Positions 1 to 6,179 of a stretch of DNA of 64,000 nucleotides are shown here, in pieces (positions within the stretch are counted from its first letter, which is position 1; each line of letters opens with the position of its first letter). A program made the position numbers and the translations under genes. The notes beneath the pieces are model-generated. The model was not told the DNA's origin. It saw only the letters and a list, made by a program, of their open reading frames with translations, and searched no databases. The DNA is from Betaproteobacteria bacterium GR16-43. GTDB taxonomy: Bacteria; Pseudomonadota; Gammaproteobacteria; Burkholderiales; Usitatibacteraceae. Location of the stretch: assembly GCA_001953215.1 (NCBI GenBank), contig CP019169.1, positions 434,001 through 498,000 on the forward strand, in the 5' to 3' direction.

Positions 1-612
1 ACCATCGGAGACAGCGGCTTCGAGGCGACGTGGCGCATCCGGAGCCAGGCGACCGGAGGCCTCGACCGCTGGCGCAAGAGCATCGACGACGGCTCGCTGT
101 TCAAGACGGGCGCCTCCACCGGCCTCGCGCTCTTCAACCCGGTCAACGTCTATGCGCTTTCCTACCGCGCGACCGAGTACGCGTTCCTCTTCCTGCTGTT
201 CACGTTCGCGGCCCTCGCGCTCGCGGAGGTCCTGGGCGGCGTGAAGCTGCACGCGATCCAGTACCTGCTCGTGGGCTCGGCGCTCGCGGTGTTCTTCCTG
301 CTGCTGATTGCGCTCTCCGAGCACATCGCGTTCGGGAGGGCGTACGCCTTCGCCGCGGGCGCTTGCGTGGCCCTGCTCACCACCTACCTTCGCCACCCGC
401 TTCGCACGTATCCGAAGGTCGCCGCGTTCTTCGGAATGTTCGTGACCCTCTATGGTGCGCTCTACGCCCTGTTGCGCCTCGAGGACCACGCGATGCTCGT
501 GGGATCGTTGATGGTGTTCGGCGTGCTCGCCGTGACCATGATCGCCACGCGCCAGGTGGATTGGGCGGAGTTCTCGCGGCGGATCGCGAGACCGTCGCCG
601 GCGGCGGGCTGA
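1..612 (+). CDS. creD: CreD-like inner membrane protein, C-terminal part
   Basis: The reading frame is open from base 1, so the N-terminus lies outside the window; 203 residues are visible. The segment after residue 45 carries the family-typical FNPVNVY and LSYRATEYAFLFLL stretches, then HAIQYLLVG and at least four more hydrophobic helices ending in a short cytoplasmic tail. This matches the C-terminal multi-helix region of CreD, an inner membrane protein of the CreBC regulon linked to envelope stress and beta-lactam or colicin tolerance. No creBC genes are visible here. It converges on the AAA+ ATPase gene, leaving a 10-bp gap. Family assignment is firm; the role in this organism is inferred. 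Confidence 0.88.
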   Translation, partial: TIGDSGFEATWRIRSQATGGLDRWRKSIDDGSLFKTGASTGLALFNPVNVYALSYRATEYAFLFLLFTFAALALAEVLGGVKLHAIQYLLVGSALAVFFLLLIALSEHIAFGRAYAFAAGACVALLTTYLRHPLRTYPKVAAFFGMFVTLYGALYALLRLEDHAMLVGSLMVFGVLAVTMIATRQVDWAEFSRRIARPSPAAG

Positions 613-622
613 TCCGGAGCGC

Positions 623-1684
623 TCAGCGAGCCGCCTGGTACACCTCCGCGAGCGAGCGATTCTTCGTGCCGCCCGCGAACGCGATCGCGACGCGCCCGAG
701 CTTCTCCGGGTCACCGCCCGCCACCTGTTCGGCGAGGGCGCGGGCCTCCTCCGGCTTCAGCGAACGCACATGCACGCGGGAGAAGCAGCGCCCCGGCCGG
801 ATCAGCGCCTCGTCCAGGTCGCCGATGTTCGGCAGGTTGGTCGAGAAGATGATCTTGCGGCCCTGCGCGCGCACCACGCCGTCGGCGATCGTGAGGAAGC
901 GGTGCAGGTGCAGGTTGCCGTCCGACCGGGGCTTCAGAACATGGTCCGCATCCTCGACCACGAACGCGTCCTCCTCGCCGGTGATGAACTTCACGAAGAT
1001 CGCGTCGTTCTCCAGCGCGCGCATGTCGCCCGTGTAGATGGCGCGCGCATTCTCGCCCTTGCGCCGCGACATCTCGCCGAGGATGGCGCGCAGCAGGCGC
1101 GTCTTGCCGGTGCCGGGCGGGCCTTGCAACACGAGCACCGTCTCCGGCGCGTCGAGGTAGCGCGTGATGAAGGGCTTCACGCCGCCCGCGATCTCGGGAT
1201 AGGCGGCATCGTGGAGCACGTCGTTGGCCAGCTCCTCGATGGCCGCGCTCTCGATGTCGTTCTCGCCGGTGCGGAACTGCCATTCGATCGTGAACATCGG
1301 TTCCATGATGCGCGTGGAGCCGGCGAGCGCGAGCAAGCGCTCCTTCGCCTGCTCGGCGCGAGCGAGGTCCGCCGCCCAGATGCCGAACGACAGCGAGCAA
1401 TAGTCGAGCTTGCGCGTGCCGCCGCCGGACACGTAGAGGCCTTCGGCGTCGAGCACGATGTTGTCGCGCCCCAGCCGCTCGGCGCGCCACGCGGCGTCCA
1501 GCGCCACGGCGTCCAGCAGGACCTCCAGCTCGATACGCGCGGCGAAGCGCAGCTCCCGGTAGATCGGGTAGCACTGCTCGCCGTCTTCCAGCGCACGGGC
1601 CTGGCGGTTCTCGCGCACGAGGCTCCCGAAGTGCCAGTTGCGCTTCGAGAATCCCACGGACTTCGTCTTCGTTGCGTTCTTCAC
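623..1684 (-). CDS. AAA+ ATPase next to SPFH and RtcB
   Basis: Predicted 353-residue protein. I chose the GTG at 1684 because AAAGGA lies 7 nt upstream; a longer ATG start would read through a terminator hairpin. The first 170 residues are unrecognised, and the rest is one AAA+ module: Walker A GPPGTGKT (about 188-195), Walker B FVVEDAD (about 241-247), sensor STN (about 281) and an RPGR arginine-finger-like motif (about 296). It is likely a hexameric remodelling ATPase. It is the last gene of the minus-strand series rtcB, tRNA-like genes, SPFH, AAA, and sits 63 bp after the SPFH gene with a terminator hairpin between them. The target is unknown; association with RNA repair is inferred from position only. 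Confidence 0.85.
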   Translation of the reverse strand: MKNATKTKSVGFSKRNWHFGSLVRENRQARALEDGEQCYPIYRELRFAARIELEVLLDAVALDAAWRAERLGRDNIVLDAEGLYVSGGGTRKLDYCSLSFGIWAADLARAEQAKERLLALAGSTRIMEPMFTIEWQFRTGENDIESAAIEELANDVLHDAAYPEIAGGVKPFITRYLDAPETVLVLQGPPGTGKTRLLRAILGEMSRRKGENARAIYTGDMRALENDAIFVKFITGEEDAFVVEDADHVLKPRSDGNLHLHRFLTIADGVVRAQGRKIIFSTNLPNIGDLDEALIRPGRCFSRVHVRSLKPEEARALAEQVAGGDPEKLGRVAIAFAGGTKNRSLAEVYQAAR

Positions 1685-1709
1685 TGCAAATCCTTTATGC
1701 GGTCTTGGG

Positions 1710-1746
1710 AAAAACCCGGCCGTCCGGATCATTCCGACCGGCCGGG
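1710..1746 (-). terminator. Intrinsic terminator between SPFH and AAA genes
   Basis: CCCGGCCG at 1715-1722 pairs with CGGCCGGG at 1739-1746, and on the minus strand the stem is followed by five T (1710-1714). It starts 2 bp after the SPFH stop codon and ends 26 bp before the AAA start. It should reduce AAA expression relative to SPFH, or allow regulated read-through. Confidence 0.7.
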
Positions 1747-1747
1747 G

Positions 1748-2890
1748 TCATGCACGGATCTTCACGAGATCCTTCAACACGCCGTCGAGGCCTCCGTACA
1801 CCGAGATCGATCCGATCTTTTCGGTGACCTTCTCCAGCGTTTCCAGCTCCTTCAGGCGCAGGGCCGTCGGGTTGTCCTCCATCACCTTCGCGGTGTTCAG
1901 GAGCGAGCGGGTCGCGCCCGTTTCCTCGCGGCGGCGGATCGCGTTGGCTTGCGCCACCTTCTCCGCCTCCACCACCTTCGCCAGGATCGTCTTCATTTCA
2001 CCCGGCAGGATGATGTCCTTCACGCCGACCGAGTCCACCTCCAGGCCGAATCCCTCGATGCGGCGCTTGATGTGGGCCTCGACCACCGCGTCGAGCGCGC
2101 CCTTGTCCTCGAGCAACTCGTCGAGCGTGCGGGTGCCGACTGCCGAACGCAGGCCGAACTGGAGCTCCTTGTAGAGGTAGTCCACCGGCTTGGCCTGCTT
2201 CGCATGCGCCACCAGCACGTCCGTCACGCGGTAGCCCGCAGTCAGGTTGACCCGCAGCGAGACCTTGTCCTTGGTGAGGATCTCCTGGCCCGCAACTTCG
2301 AGCACTTGCAGGCGCAGATCCACCACCTCGACCTTCAGCTCGCGGCGAAACTTCCAGAACGCGTGCAACCCCGCTTCCAGCACCTTCTCGACCTTGCCGT
2401 CGACGTACAGCACGCCCTGGTGGTATTGCGGCACGATCACCGAGAACATGCCCTCGATGCCCGTGACGCGAATCCCCTTGGCCATGCCCGTCATCACCTG
2501 GCGGGCGAGCGCGGCATCGACCGCGAAATCCCGGGCGATGTCGAGCTTGTCGACACGAATGTCGACGTAGCCCTTCCAGTACAGGCGACGCGCATCCGGC
2601 GGCAGCACTTCAACCAGCACGCCGTTCTCGTAGCGAAGGCCCACCTCGTTGGCGCCAATCGCCACGACGTGGAACTCGCGCTCGGCCAGGGCTGGCTCCG
2701 CCTTGCGGAGGTACTCCGAGAGGCGGTGGTCGAACAACGGCTTGTCGAGCGCGAACTTCTCGACGGTGTGACGGCGGAACGGATCGAACACGCCATGCTC
2801 ACCCGCCGGCAACACCTTCACGAAGTCGCCCTTTCGGAACAGCAACGCTCGCTCGTCCTTCTTCACATGAAACTTTCGAAACATGAACAC
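1748..2890 (-). CDS. SPFH/Band-7 (slipin-like) protein
   Basis: Predicted 380 residues with a GTG start at 2890, placed 6 nt after AAGGAG; the ATG two codons later is also possible. The middle holds a Band-7/SPFH domain, and the segment with VDSVGVKDIILPGEM followed by a charged helix rich in EKVAQANAIRRREE is typical of slipins, as is the tail ISVYGG. No N-terminal membrane helix is obvious, unlike classical slipins. SPFH proteins form oligomeric rings on membranes. Family knowledge places slipins in some bacterial RtcB RNA-repair neighbourhoods, which fits rtcB 1.7 kb upstream on the same strand. The function here is inferred. Confidence 0.85.
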   Translation of the reverse strand: MFMFRKFHVKKDERALLFRKGDFVKVLPAGEHGVFDPFRRHTVEKFALDKPLFDHRLSEYLRKAEPALAEREFHVVAIGANEVGLRYENGVLVEVLPPDARRLYWKGYVDIRVDKLDIARDFAVDAALARQVMTGMAKGIRVTGIEGMFSVIVPQYHQGVLYVDGKVEKVLEAGLHAFWKFRRELKVEVVDLRLQVLEVAGQEILTKDKVSLRVNLTAGYRVTDVLVAHAKQAKPVDYLYKELQFGLRSAVGTRTLDELLEDKGALDAVVEAHIKRRIEGFGLEVDSVGVKDIILPGEMKTILAKVVEAEKVAQANAIRRREETGATRSLLNTAKVMEDNPTALRLKELETLEKVTEKIGSISVYGGLDGVLKDLVKIRA

Positions 2891-3148
2891 GACACTCTCC
2901 TTCCTTCGTTGGACATCCAGGTGGATCCGCTCCCCGGCAGCCCGGCGCATGGCCGCGGAATGCGGTGGGGAGTCCGGCCGCGCCTCTCGTACCAGGCCTT
3001 CCCGCGGCGCCCTATCTGCGCACTCGCGAGTCGGCGAGGTCGTTCGGCTGTTGCCGGCTCGCCACCGCACGCACATCGGCGCACGGGCCGGGCCACCGGT
3101 TGCGAAGCGATGCGTTGCTTCGCGCGGAGCGGCTCCGGTACTGCATTT
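2891..3148. other. Gap upstream of SPFH gene, nothing recognised
   Basis: About 260 bp between the SPFH start and the orphan T-arm. Apart from the ribosome-binding site of the SPFH gene (AAGGAG near 2900) I see no convincing promoter, gene or RNA structure. Confidence 0.5.
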
Positions 3149-3191
3149 GCTGCAAGGGGAGTCGAACCCCATCACCCTTTCGGGCTTTACC
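3149..3191 (-). ncRNA. Orphan tRNA-like T-arm fragment
   Basis: Read on the minus strand, this piece has a GCCC-GAAA-GGGT hairpin followed by a T-arm (GGGG, TTCGACT loop, CCCC) and TTGCAGCA, which looks like the 3' strand of an acceptor stem. No matching 5' acceptor strand, D-arm or anticodon arm precedes it; instead the tRNA-Asn gene ends immediately upstream. It is a tRNA remnant or a deliberate tRNA mimic. The hairpin plus T-arm resembles the variable and T arms of a class II tRNA. Confidence 0.5.
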
Positions 3192-3193
3192 GT

Positions 3194-3266
3194 GAGTGAT
3201 CGCGGGAGTCGAACCCGCGACAAACGGATTAACAGTCCGCTGCTCTACCAACTGAGCTAGATCACG
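3194..3266 (-). tRNA. tRNA-Asn (GTT), atypical acceptor, no encoded CCA
   Basis: Cloverleaf on the minus strand: D-arm GCTC-AGTTGGTA-GAGC, anticodon arm CGGA-CTGTTAA-TCCG with anticodon GTT, T-arm GCGGG-TTCGACT-CCCGC. The acceptor pairs at six positions, but position 1 (C) faces position 72 (T), and the 3' end runs into CACG rather than CCA. Both are unusual for a proteobacterial tRNA-Asn, where CCA is normally encoded. It may be a second, specialised or decaying copy rather than the housekeeping gene. Confidence 0.72.
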
Positions 3267-3401
3267 CTGGTGTTCACTCCTCCCGAACCACCGGTACACG
3301 CCCCACCGACATCGGGCGAGCGCGCCAGGGAGGACTCACGAGCCTCGCCCGCTGGCGATCCGTTCGGAAACGAACTCTGTCGCACCGTCTTTCGACGGCG
3401 C

Positions 3402-3415
3402 ATTCGGATGTGGTC
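3402..3415 (+). repeat. 14-bp inverted repeat partner of the rtcB leader
   Basis: The sequence ATTCGGATGTGGTC here is the exact reverse complement of 5908-5921 in the rtcB leader. It lies in the 155-bp spacer between tRNA-Asn and tRNA-Lys. That spacer also contains two small hairpins, GTTCG-GAAA-CGAAC (3362-3375) and CCGTC-TTTC-GACGG (near 3385-3398). The two arms could pair if both are transcribed, or could be two copies of an operator in opposite orientation. Confidence 0.55.
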
Positions 3416-3421
3416 CATTGT

Positions 3422-3496
3422 TGGTTGGCGCGGTGGGACTCGAACCCACACCGTCCGGATTAAGAGTCCGGCGCTCTGCCTTCGAGCTCCACGCCA
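3422..3496 (-). tRNA. tRNA-Lys (CTT), irregular D-region
   Basis: A 75-nt cloverleaf with encoded CCA: acceptor TGGCGTG/CGCGCCA (seven pairs, one G-T), D-arm GCTC-GAAGGCA-GAGC, anticodon arm CCGGA-CTCTTAA-TCCGG (anticodon CTT), T-arm GTGGG-TTCGAGT-CCCAC, discriminator A. Position 8 is G instead of the near-universal T, and the D-loop is short. It therefore folds like a tRNA but lacks a core tertiary base. It sits between the Asn and His copies, downstream of rtcB on the same strand. Confidence 0.75.
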
Positions 3497-3498
3497 GG

Positions 3499-3572
3499 TG
3501 GGGTGACCTTCGGAATCGAACCGGGTCTTCCGCGTTCACAGCGCGGCGTGCTGCCGTTACACCACGGTCACC
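3499..3572 (-). tRNA. tRNA-His (GTG), irregular T-arm
   Basis: The minus strand gives an extra 5' G (3572) opposite C73, the identity pair of tRNA-His. The anticodon arm CCGCG-CTGTGAA-CGCGG reads GTG, and CCA is encoded. The D-arm is of the GTGT-AACGGCA-GCAC type. The T-stem is weak: only three pairs around TTCGATT, and the 3' side seems one nucleotide short. It starts only 2 nt from the tRNA-Lys gene. It could be a degenerate copy or a tRNA mimic; a functional His tRNA would normally have a five-pair T-stem. Confidence 0.65.
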
Positions 3573-3626
3573 AATGTTTGACTGCCTTGTTTCCTGGCGC
3601 GCAGACTTCTCCCACAGGGAGGTGCC

Positions 3627-4286
3627 ATGAACAAGACATACCGGCTCATCTTTTCGCTCGTCTTGGCCTTCGCTTCTGCCGCGATCTTCGCGCAGCAGCC
3701 CGGCATGAAGGCCAACGTCGTCATCGTCGAATCCGTCGATGACTTCCAGGCCTGGCTCCGGAAGGCCGCGGCCGATCCGGCGAACGCCGGCCGGTATCCG
3801 CCGAGCCTCAAGGAAGTTCCCATCGGCAAGAAGGTCCACTTCCCGATTCTCGTCGGTGGCCTGACGCCGCCCGCGCAGGGCGTGATGAATTTCGTCGCCG
3901 ACGTGGAGTTCTTCGCACCGGGTGGAAAGTCGATCGGTGCGGCGAAGCAGTGCTGCCGCTTCACGATCACCGACCGGCCCGACTACCGCACCGTGATGCT
4001 CGCCCCGACGATGAACCTCGAACTGGAGGCGAACGATCCGAAGGGGGTCTACACCGTGAAGGTCAGCGTCACCGACGGATCGAATGTGCTGACCGCGAGC
4101 GAGACGTTCACGGTCATCGAGGGGAGTATCGGGGCACCTGCGAAGTCCGCGACACCCGAGAAACCTTCGGCACCGAAGTTGCGAATGGACGCGCCCGCGA
4201 AGGATCCCGGCGGGAATGTCGACAAGCGCAACTGCCTGGACCTTCCGACGCCATCGGAGATCATCAAGTGCACGGAGGGGAAGTAG
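3627..4286 (+). CDS. Small secreted protein inside the rtcB locus
   Basis: Predicted 219 residues; the ATG at 3627 has GGGAGG 5 nt upstream. It begins with a clear Sec signal peptide (MNKTYRLIFSLVLAFASA, cleavage after AIFA). The body is a beta-rich domain of about 130 residues with a CC pair (QCCRF), followed by a Pro/Ala/Lys linker and a C-terminal motif with two cysteines (NCLDLPTPSEIIKC). This tail motif recurs in other proteobacterial periplasmic proteins of unknown role. It is the only plus-strand gene within the locus, between tRNA-His and the CCA-ended tRNA-like RNA, so it may be an unrelated insertion. No function is assigned. Confidence 0.75.
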   Translation: MNKTYRLIFSLVLAFASAAIFAQQPGMKANVVIVESVDDFQAWLRKAAADPANAGRYPPSLKEVPIGKKVHFPILVGGLTPPAQGVMNFVADVEFFAPGGKSIGAAKQCCRFTITDRPDYRTVMLAPTMNLELEANDPKGVYTVKVSVTDGSNVLTASETFTVIEGSIGAPAKSATPEKPSAPKLRMDAPAKDPGGNVDKRNCLDLPTPSEIIKCTEGK

Positions 4287-4292
4287 TCAAAT

Positions 4293-4480
4293 TGGCGCGC
4301 CTGGCGGGACTCGAACCCGCAATGACGAACTACCCGGGCATTACTCCGGGCCGCGCTGCGGTTGGAAACGCGCTTCCCTCCAGAGCCGTCATCGGACCCT
4401 GTCGGTGCATCCGCAACCGTACCCGCGCACGCGCTTGCGAGCTCGCCCCCGTTTTACCGGGCACCTGATCCACAATCGTT
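4293..4480 (-). ncRNA. tRNA-like RNA with T-arm and CCA end, 5' half not canonical
   Basis: The minus strand ends in a perfect T-arm (GCGGG-TTCGAGT-CCCGC), then CAGGCGC, G and an encoded CCA at 4295-4293. Upstream there is a CCCGG-N8-CCGGG hairpin in the anticodon-arm position, an unusually long 11-12 nt variable segment and a possible D-stem GCGC/GCGC. I find no GCGCCTG to complete a 7-bp acceptor stem. The 5' boundary is uncertain and the 3' end is clear. It starts about 120 nt after the rtcB stop. Options are a tRNA remnant, a tRNA with an insert, or a tRNA-mimicking small RNA like the YrlA RNAs found beside rtcB in Salmonella. Its sequence is not tmRNA-like. Confidence 0.55.
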
Positions 4481-4532
4481 TTAGGTGTGCACTTTCCCTG
4501 TTGTGCTACAGACGCTTGGAACTCGAAGAGGG

Positions 4533-4559
4533 GCCGCGGCGTTTTGCGTCCGCCGCGGC
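4533..4559 (-). other. GC-rich hairpin downstream of rtcB
   Basis: GCCGCGGCG (4533-4541) and CGCCGCGGC (4551-4559) form a 9-bp stem 40 bp after the rtcB stop. No T-run follows on the minus strand, so it looks like a processing or stability structure between rtcB and the tRNA-like RNA rather than a terminator. Confidence 0.5.
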
Positions 4560-4598
4560 GAAGACGTGCTGCAACCTCCATTTCTCTGGGTTGACTGA

Positions 4599-5813
4599 CT
4601 AACCCTTCACGCAGAGGATCTGCTTCAGGGTCGCTACGATCTCGACAAGATCGCTCTGGGCTTCCATCACCTTGTCGATGTCCTTGTACGCCGACGGGAT
4701 CTCGTCGATCACGCCGCCGTCCTTGCGACACTCGACACCGGCGGTCTGCGCTTCCAGGTCCTCGCGCGTGAAGCGCTTGCGGGCAGCCGTTCGGCTCATG
4801 CGGCGGCCCGCCCCGTGCGAGCACGAGCAATACGAATCCGCGTTGCCCTTGCCGCGCACGATGAAGCTCTTCGCGCCCATCGAACCCGGAATGATCCCCA
4901 GTTCGCCGGCCCGGGCCGACACCGCACCCTTGCGGGTCACCCACACGTTCTCCCCGAAGTGCTCCTCGAGGCGCGCGTAGTTGTGGTGGCAGTTCGTCAC
5001 TTCACCGGCGAACTCGACGCGGCGATCCAGCGCCTTCTCGAGCGCGCGATGCACGAGGTACAGCATCAGGTCTCGGTTGAGCGCCGCGTACTCCTGCGCC
5101 CAGCCGAGGCCTTCCACGTACGCATCGAACTCCGGCGAACCTTCGTCCAGCCACGCGAGATCGCGATCCGGGAGCCCGCGGTCGATCTGCTGGGCAATCC
5201 GTTTCGCGCGCTCGATCGCGACCGTCCCGATGGTGTTGCCGACGTTGCGCGAGCCCGAGTGCAGCATGATCCAGACGGCCCCGTTCACATCCAGGCAGAT
5301 CTCGATGAAGTGATTGCCTCCACCGAGGCTACCCAGCTGGCGCCACATGCGGCCCTCGTCGAAGCGGCCCATCCACTCCAGGATGCGGAGCTTCGGGTAG
5401 CGCTCTTCCAGGTTGCGGACGCGCTTCTGCAGCTTCGGCGCGACCAGGCCGTGCTTCGCTTCGACCGGATGCTTGTGGAATCCAAACCCGACCGGGACAT
5501 CGCGCTCGATCTGCGAACGCAGGCGATGCAGGTTGTGCGGCAGGTCGCCGGCGACGAGATCCGTCTTCACCGCCAGCATCCCGCAGCCGATATCCACGCC
5601 CACCGCGGCCGGAACGATGGCCGCTCGCGTCGGGATCACGGTTCCCACGGTCGCACCGCGGCCCAGGTGCACGTCCGGCATCACCGCCACCGGTCCGGCG
5701 AGGATCGGGAGCTGCGTGACGTTGCGAATCTGCTCGATCGCTTCCTGCTCGATCCCCATGTTTCCCGTCCAGAGACGGGCGCCGGGGAGCTGCTTTTCGT
5801 AGTTCTCTTTCAT
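4599..5813 (-). CDS. rtcB: RtcB RNA ligase
   Basis: Predicted 404 residues, the usual length for bacterial RtcB; the ATG at 5813 follows GAGAGGAA. RtcB joins 2',3'-cyclic-phosphate (or 3'-phosphate) RNA ends to 5'-OH ends using GTP and Mn2+, reversing cleavage by ribotoxins. All signature blocks are present: MPDVHLGRGATVG (about 45-57), GVDIGCGM with the metal-binding Cys77, LGGGNHFIE, HSGSRNVG, NCHHNYA, GSMGAKSFIVRG and SHGAGRRMSR, which holds the histidine (about 333) that becomes guanylylated. Neither RtcA, archease nor an RtcR regulator is in the window. It heads a minus-strand series with tRNA-like RNAs, SPFH and AAA+ genes. Confidence 0.97.
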   Translation of the reverse strand: MKENYEKQLPGARLWTGNMGIEQEAIEQIRNVTQLPILAGPVAVMPDVHLGRGATVGTVIPTRAAIVPAAVGVDIGCGMLAVKTDLVAGDLPHNLHRLRSQIERDVPVGFGFHKHPVEAKHGLVAPKLQKRVRNLEERYPKLRILEWMGRFDEGRMWRQLGSLGGGNHFIEICLDVNGAVWIMLHSGSRNVGNTIGTVAIERAKRIAQQIDRGLPDRDLAWLDEGSPEFDAYVEGLGWAQEYAALNRDLMLYLVHRALEKALDRRVEFAGEVTNCHHNYARLEEHFGENVWVTRKGAVSARAGELGIIPGSMGAKSFIVRGKGNADSYCSCSHGAGRRMSRTAARKRFTREDLEAQTAGVECRKDGGVIDEIPSAYKDIDKVMEAQSDLVEIVATLKQILCVKG

Positions 5814-5857
5814 GGCGTTCCTCTCATGGTTGGAAAGATGGTTGATGGAAAAGTTTT

Positions 5858-5872
5858 GGGCAATACCTGCCC
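5858..5872 (-). promoter_or_regulatory. Operator-like inverted repeat in rtcB leader
   Basis: GGGCA-ATACC-TGCCC lies 45 bp upstream of the rtcB start. The arms are perfect and the spacer is 5 nt, as in a dimeric-regulator site or a small RNA hairpin. The regulator is unknown. Confidence 0.35.
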
Positions 5873-5875
5873 GTC

Positions 5876-5902
5876 GCGCCCGCCGCCAAGTGCGGCGGGC
5901 GC
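5876..5902 (-). other. Strong leader hairpin of rtcB
   Basis: Eleven-bp arms GCGCCCGCCGC and GCGGCGGGCGC with a CAAGT loop (plus-strand reading). It sits between the boxA-like element and the start codon, and no T-run follows. It may pause or attenuate transcription. Confidence 0.55.
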
Positions 5903-5907
5903 CAAAA

Positions 5908-5932
5908 GACCACATCCGAATTGTTAAAGAAC
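5908..5932 (-). promoter_or_regulatory. boxA-like antitermination element in rtcB leader
   Basis: On the minus strand TTCTTTAACAATT (5919-5931) shares its CTTTAACAATT core with the boxA of rRNA operons, the Nus-factor antitermination signal for untranslated RNAs. It runs into ATTCGGATGTGGTC (5908-5921), which is complementary to the spacer between two tRNA genes downstream. An antitermination signal fits a transcript that carries tRNA-like RNAs beyond rtcB (inference). Confidence 0.5.
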
Positions 5933-5963
5933 GCCGGCACCTCGATCGGAGCCGGAAAAACAA

Positions 5964-5992
5964 AAGCCCGGAGTCTTTCGATCTCCGGGCTT
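5964..5992 (-). terminator. Intrinsic terminator
   Basis: AAGCCCGGAG and CTCCGGGCTT form a 10-bp stem with a 9-nt loop. On the minus strand it is followed by a T-rich tract interrupted by one G. It should end transcripts from the aspartyl-protease gene, 190 bp upstream, and insulate rtcB. The remaining interval to 6179 holds no gene that I recognise. Confidence 0.75.
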
Positions 5993-6179
5993 CGTGGCAC
6001 AGCACGATGGACAGGCGGCGTTAGGCCGTCATCCTCCCGGAAATGAGCGCAAGACCCCCTGCCCGCGTCGAGGCGGAGCATGGGCGCTGCATGTCGATGT
6101 GAAAGTTGCGTTTCATTTCGGTTTTCTTCGTGCGTGTTGCGTTATGGGACGCGAATCGTGCCAGCGTGACTTGCACGTG

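Noticed and set aside
770-3199. Very long open frame on the plus strand across the AAA and SPFH genes
   Set aside because: It is antisense to two genes with clear domain motifs. Its translation is Arg/His/Leu-rich with no recognisable domain, typical of GC-rich shadow frames. The same holds for many other long antisense frames here.
3149-4559. Firm call of YrlA/Y RNA
   Set aside because: tRNA-like features are visible, but I cannot identify the Ro/Rsr-binding stem, and no rsr gene is in the window. Kept only as an option.
4293-4600. tmRNA (ssrA)
   Set aside because: The 3' T-arm and CCA fit, but no tag-peptide reading frame or 5' tRNA-like start of ssrA is seen.
5813-5960. Sigma-54 promoter upstream of rtcB, as in E. 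coli
   Set aside because: No GG-N10-GC pair with proper flanks is present; the closest GGGCAGG/TTGCC match has a spacing of 8-9. No RtcR-like regulator gene is nearby.
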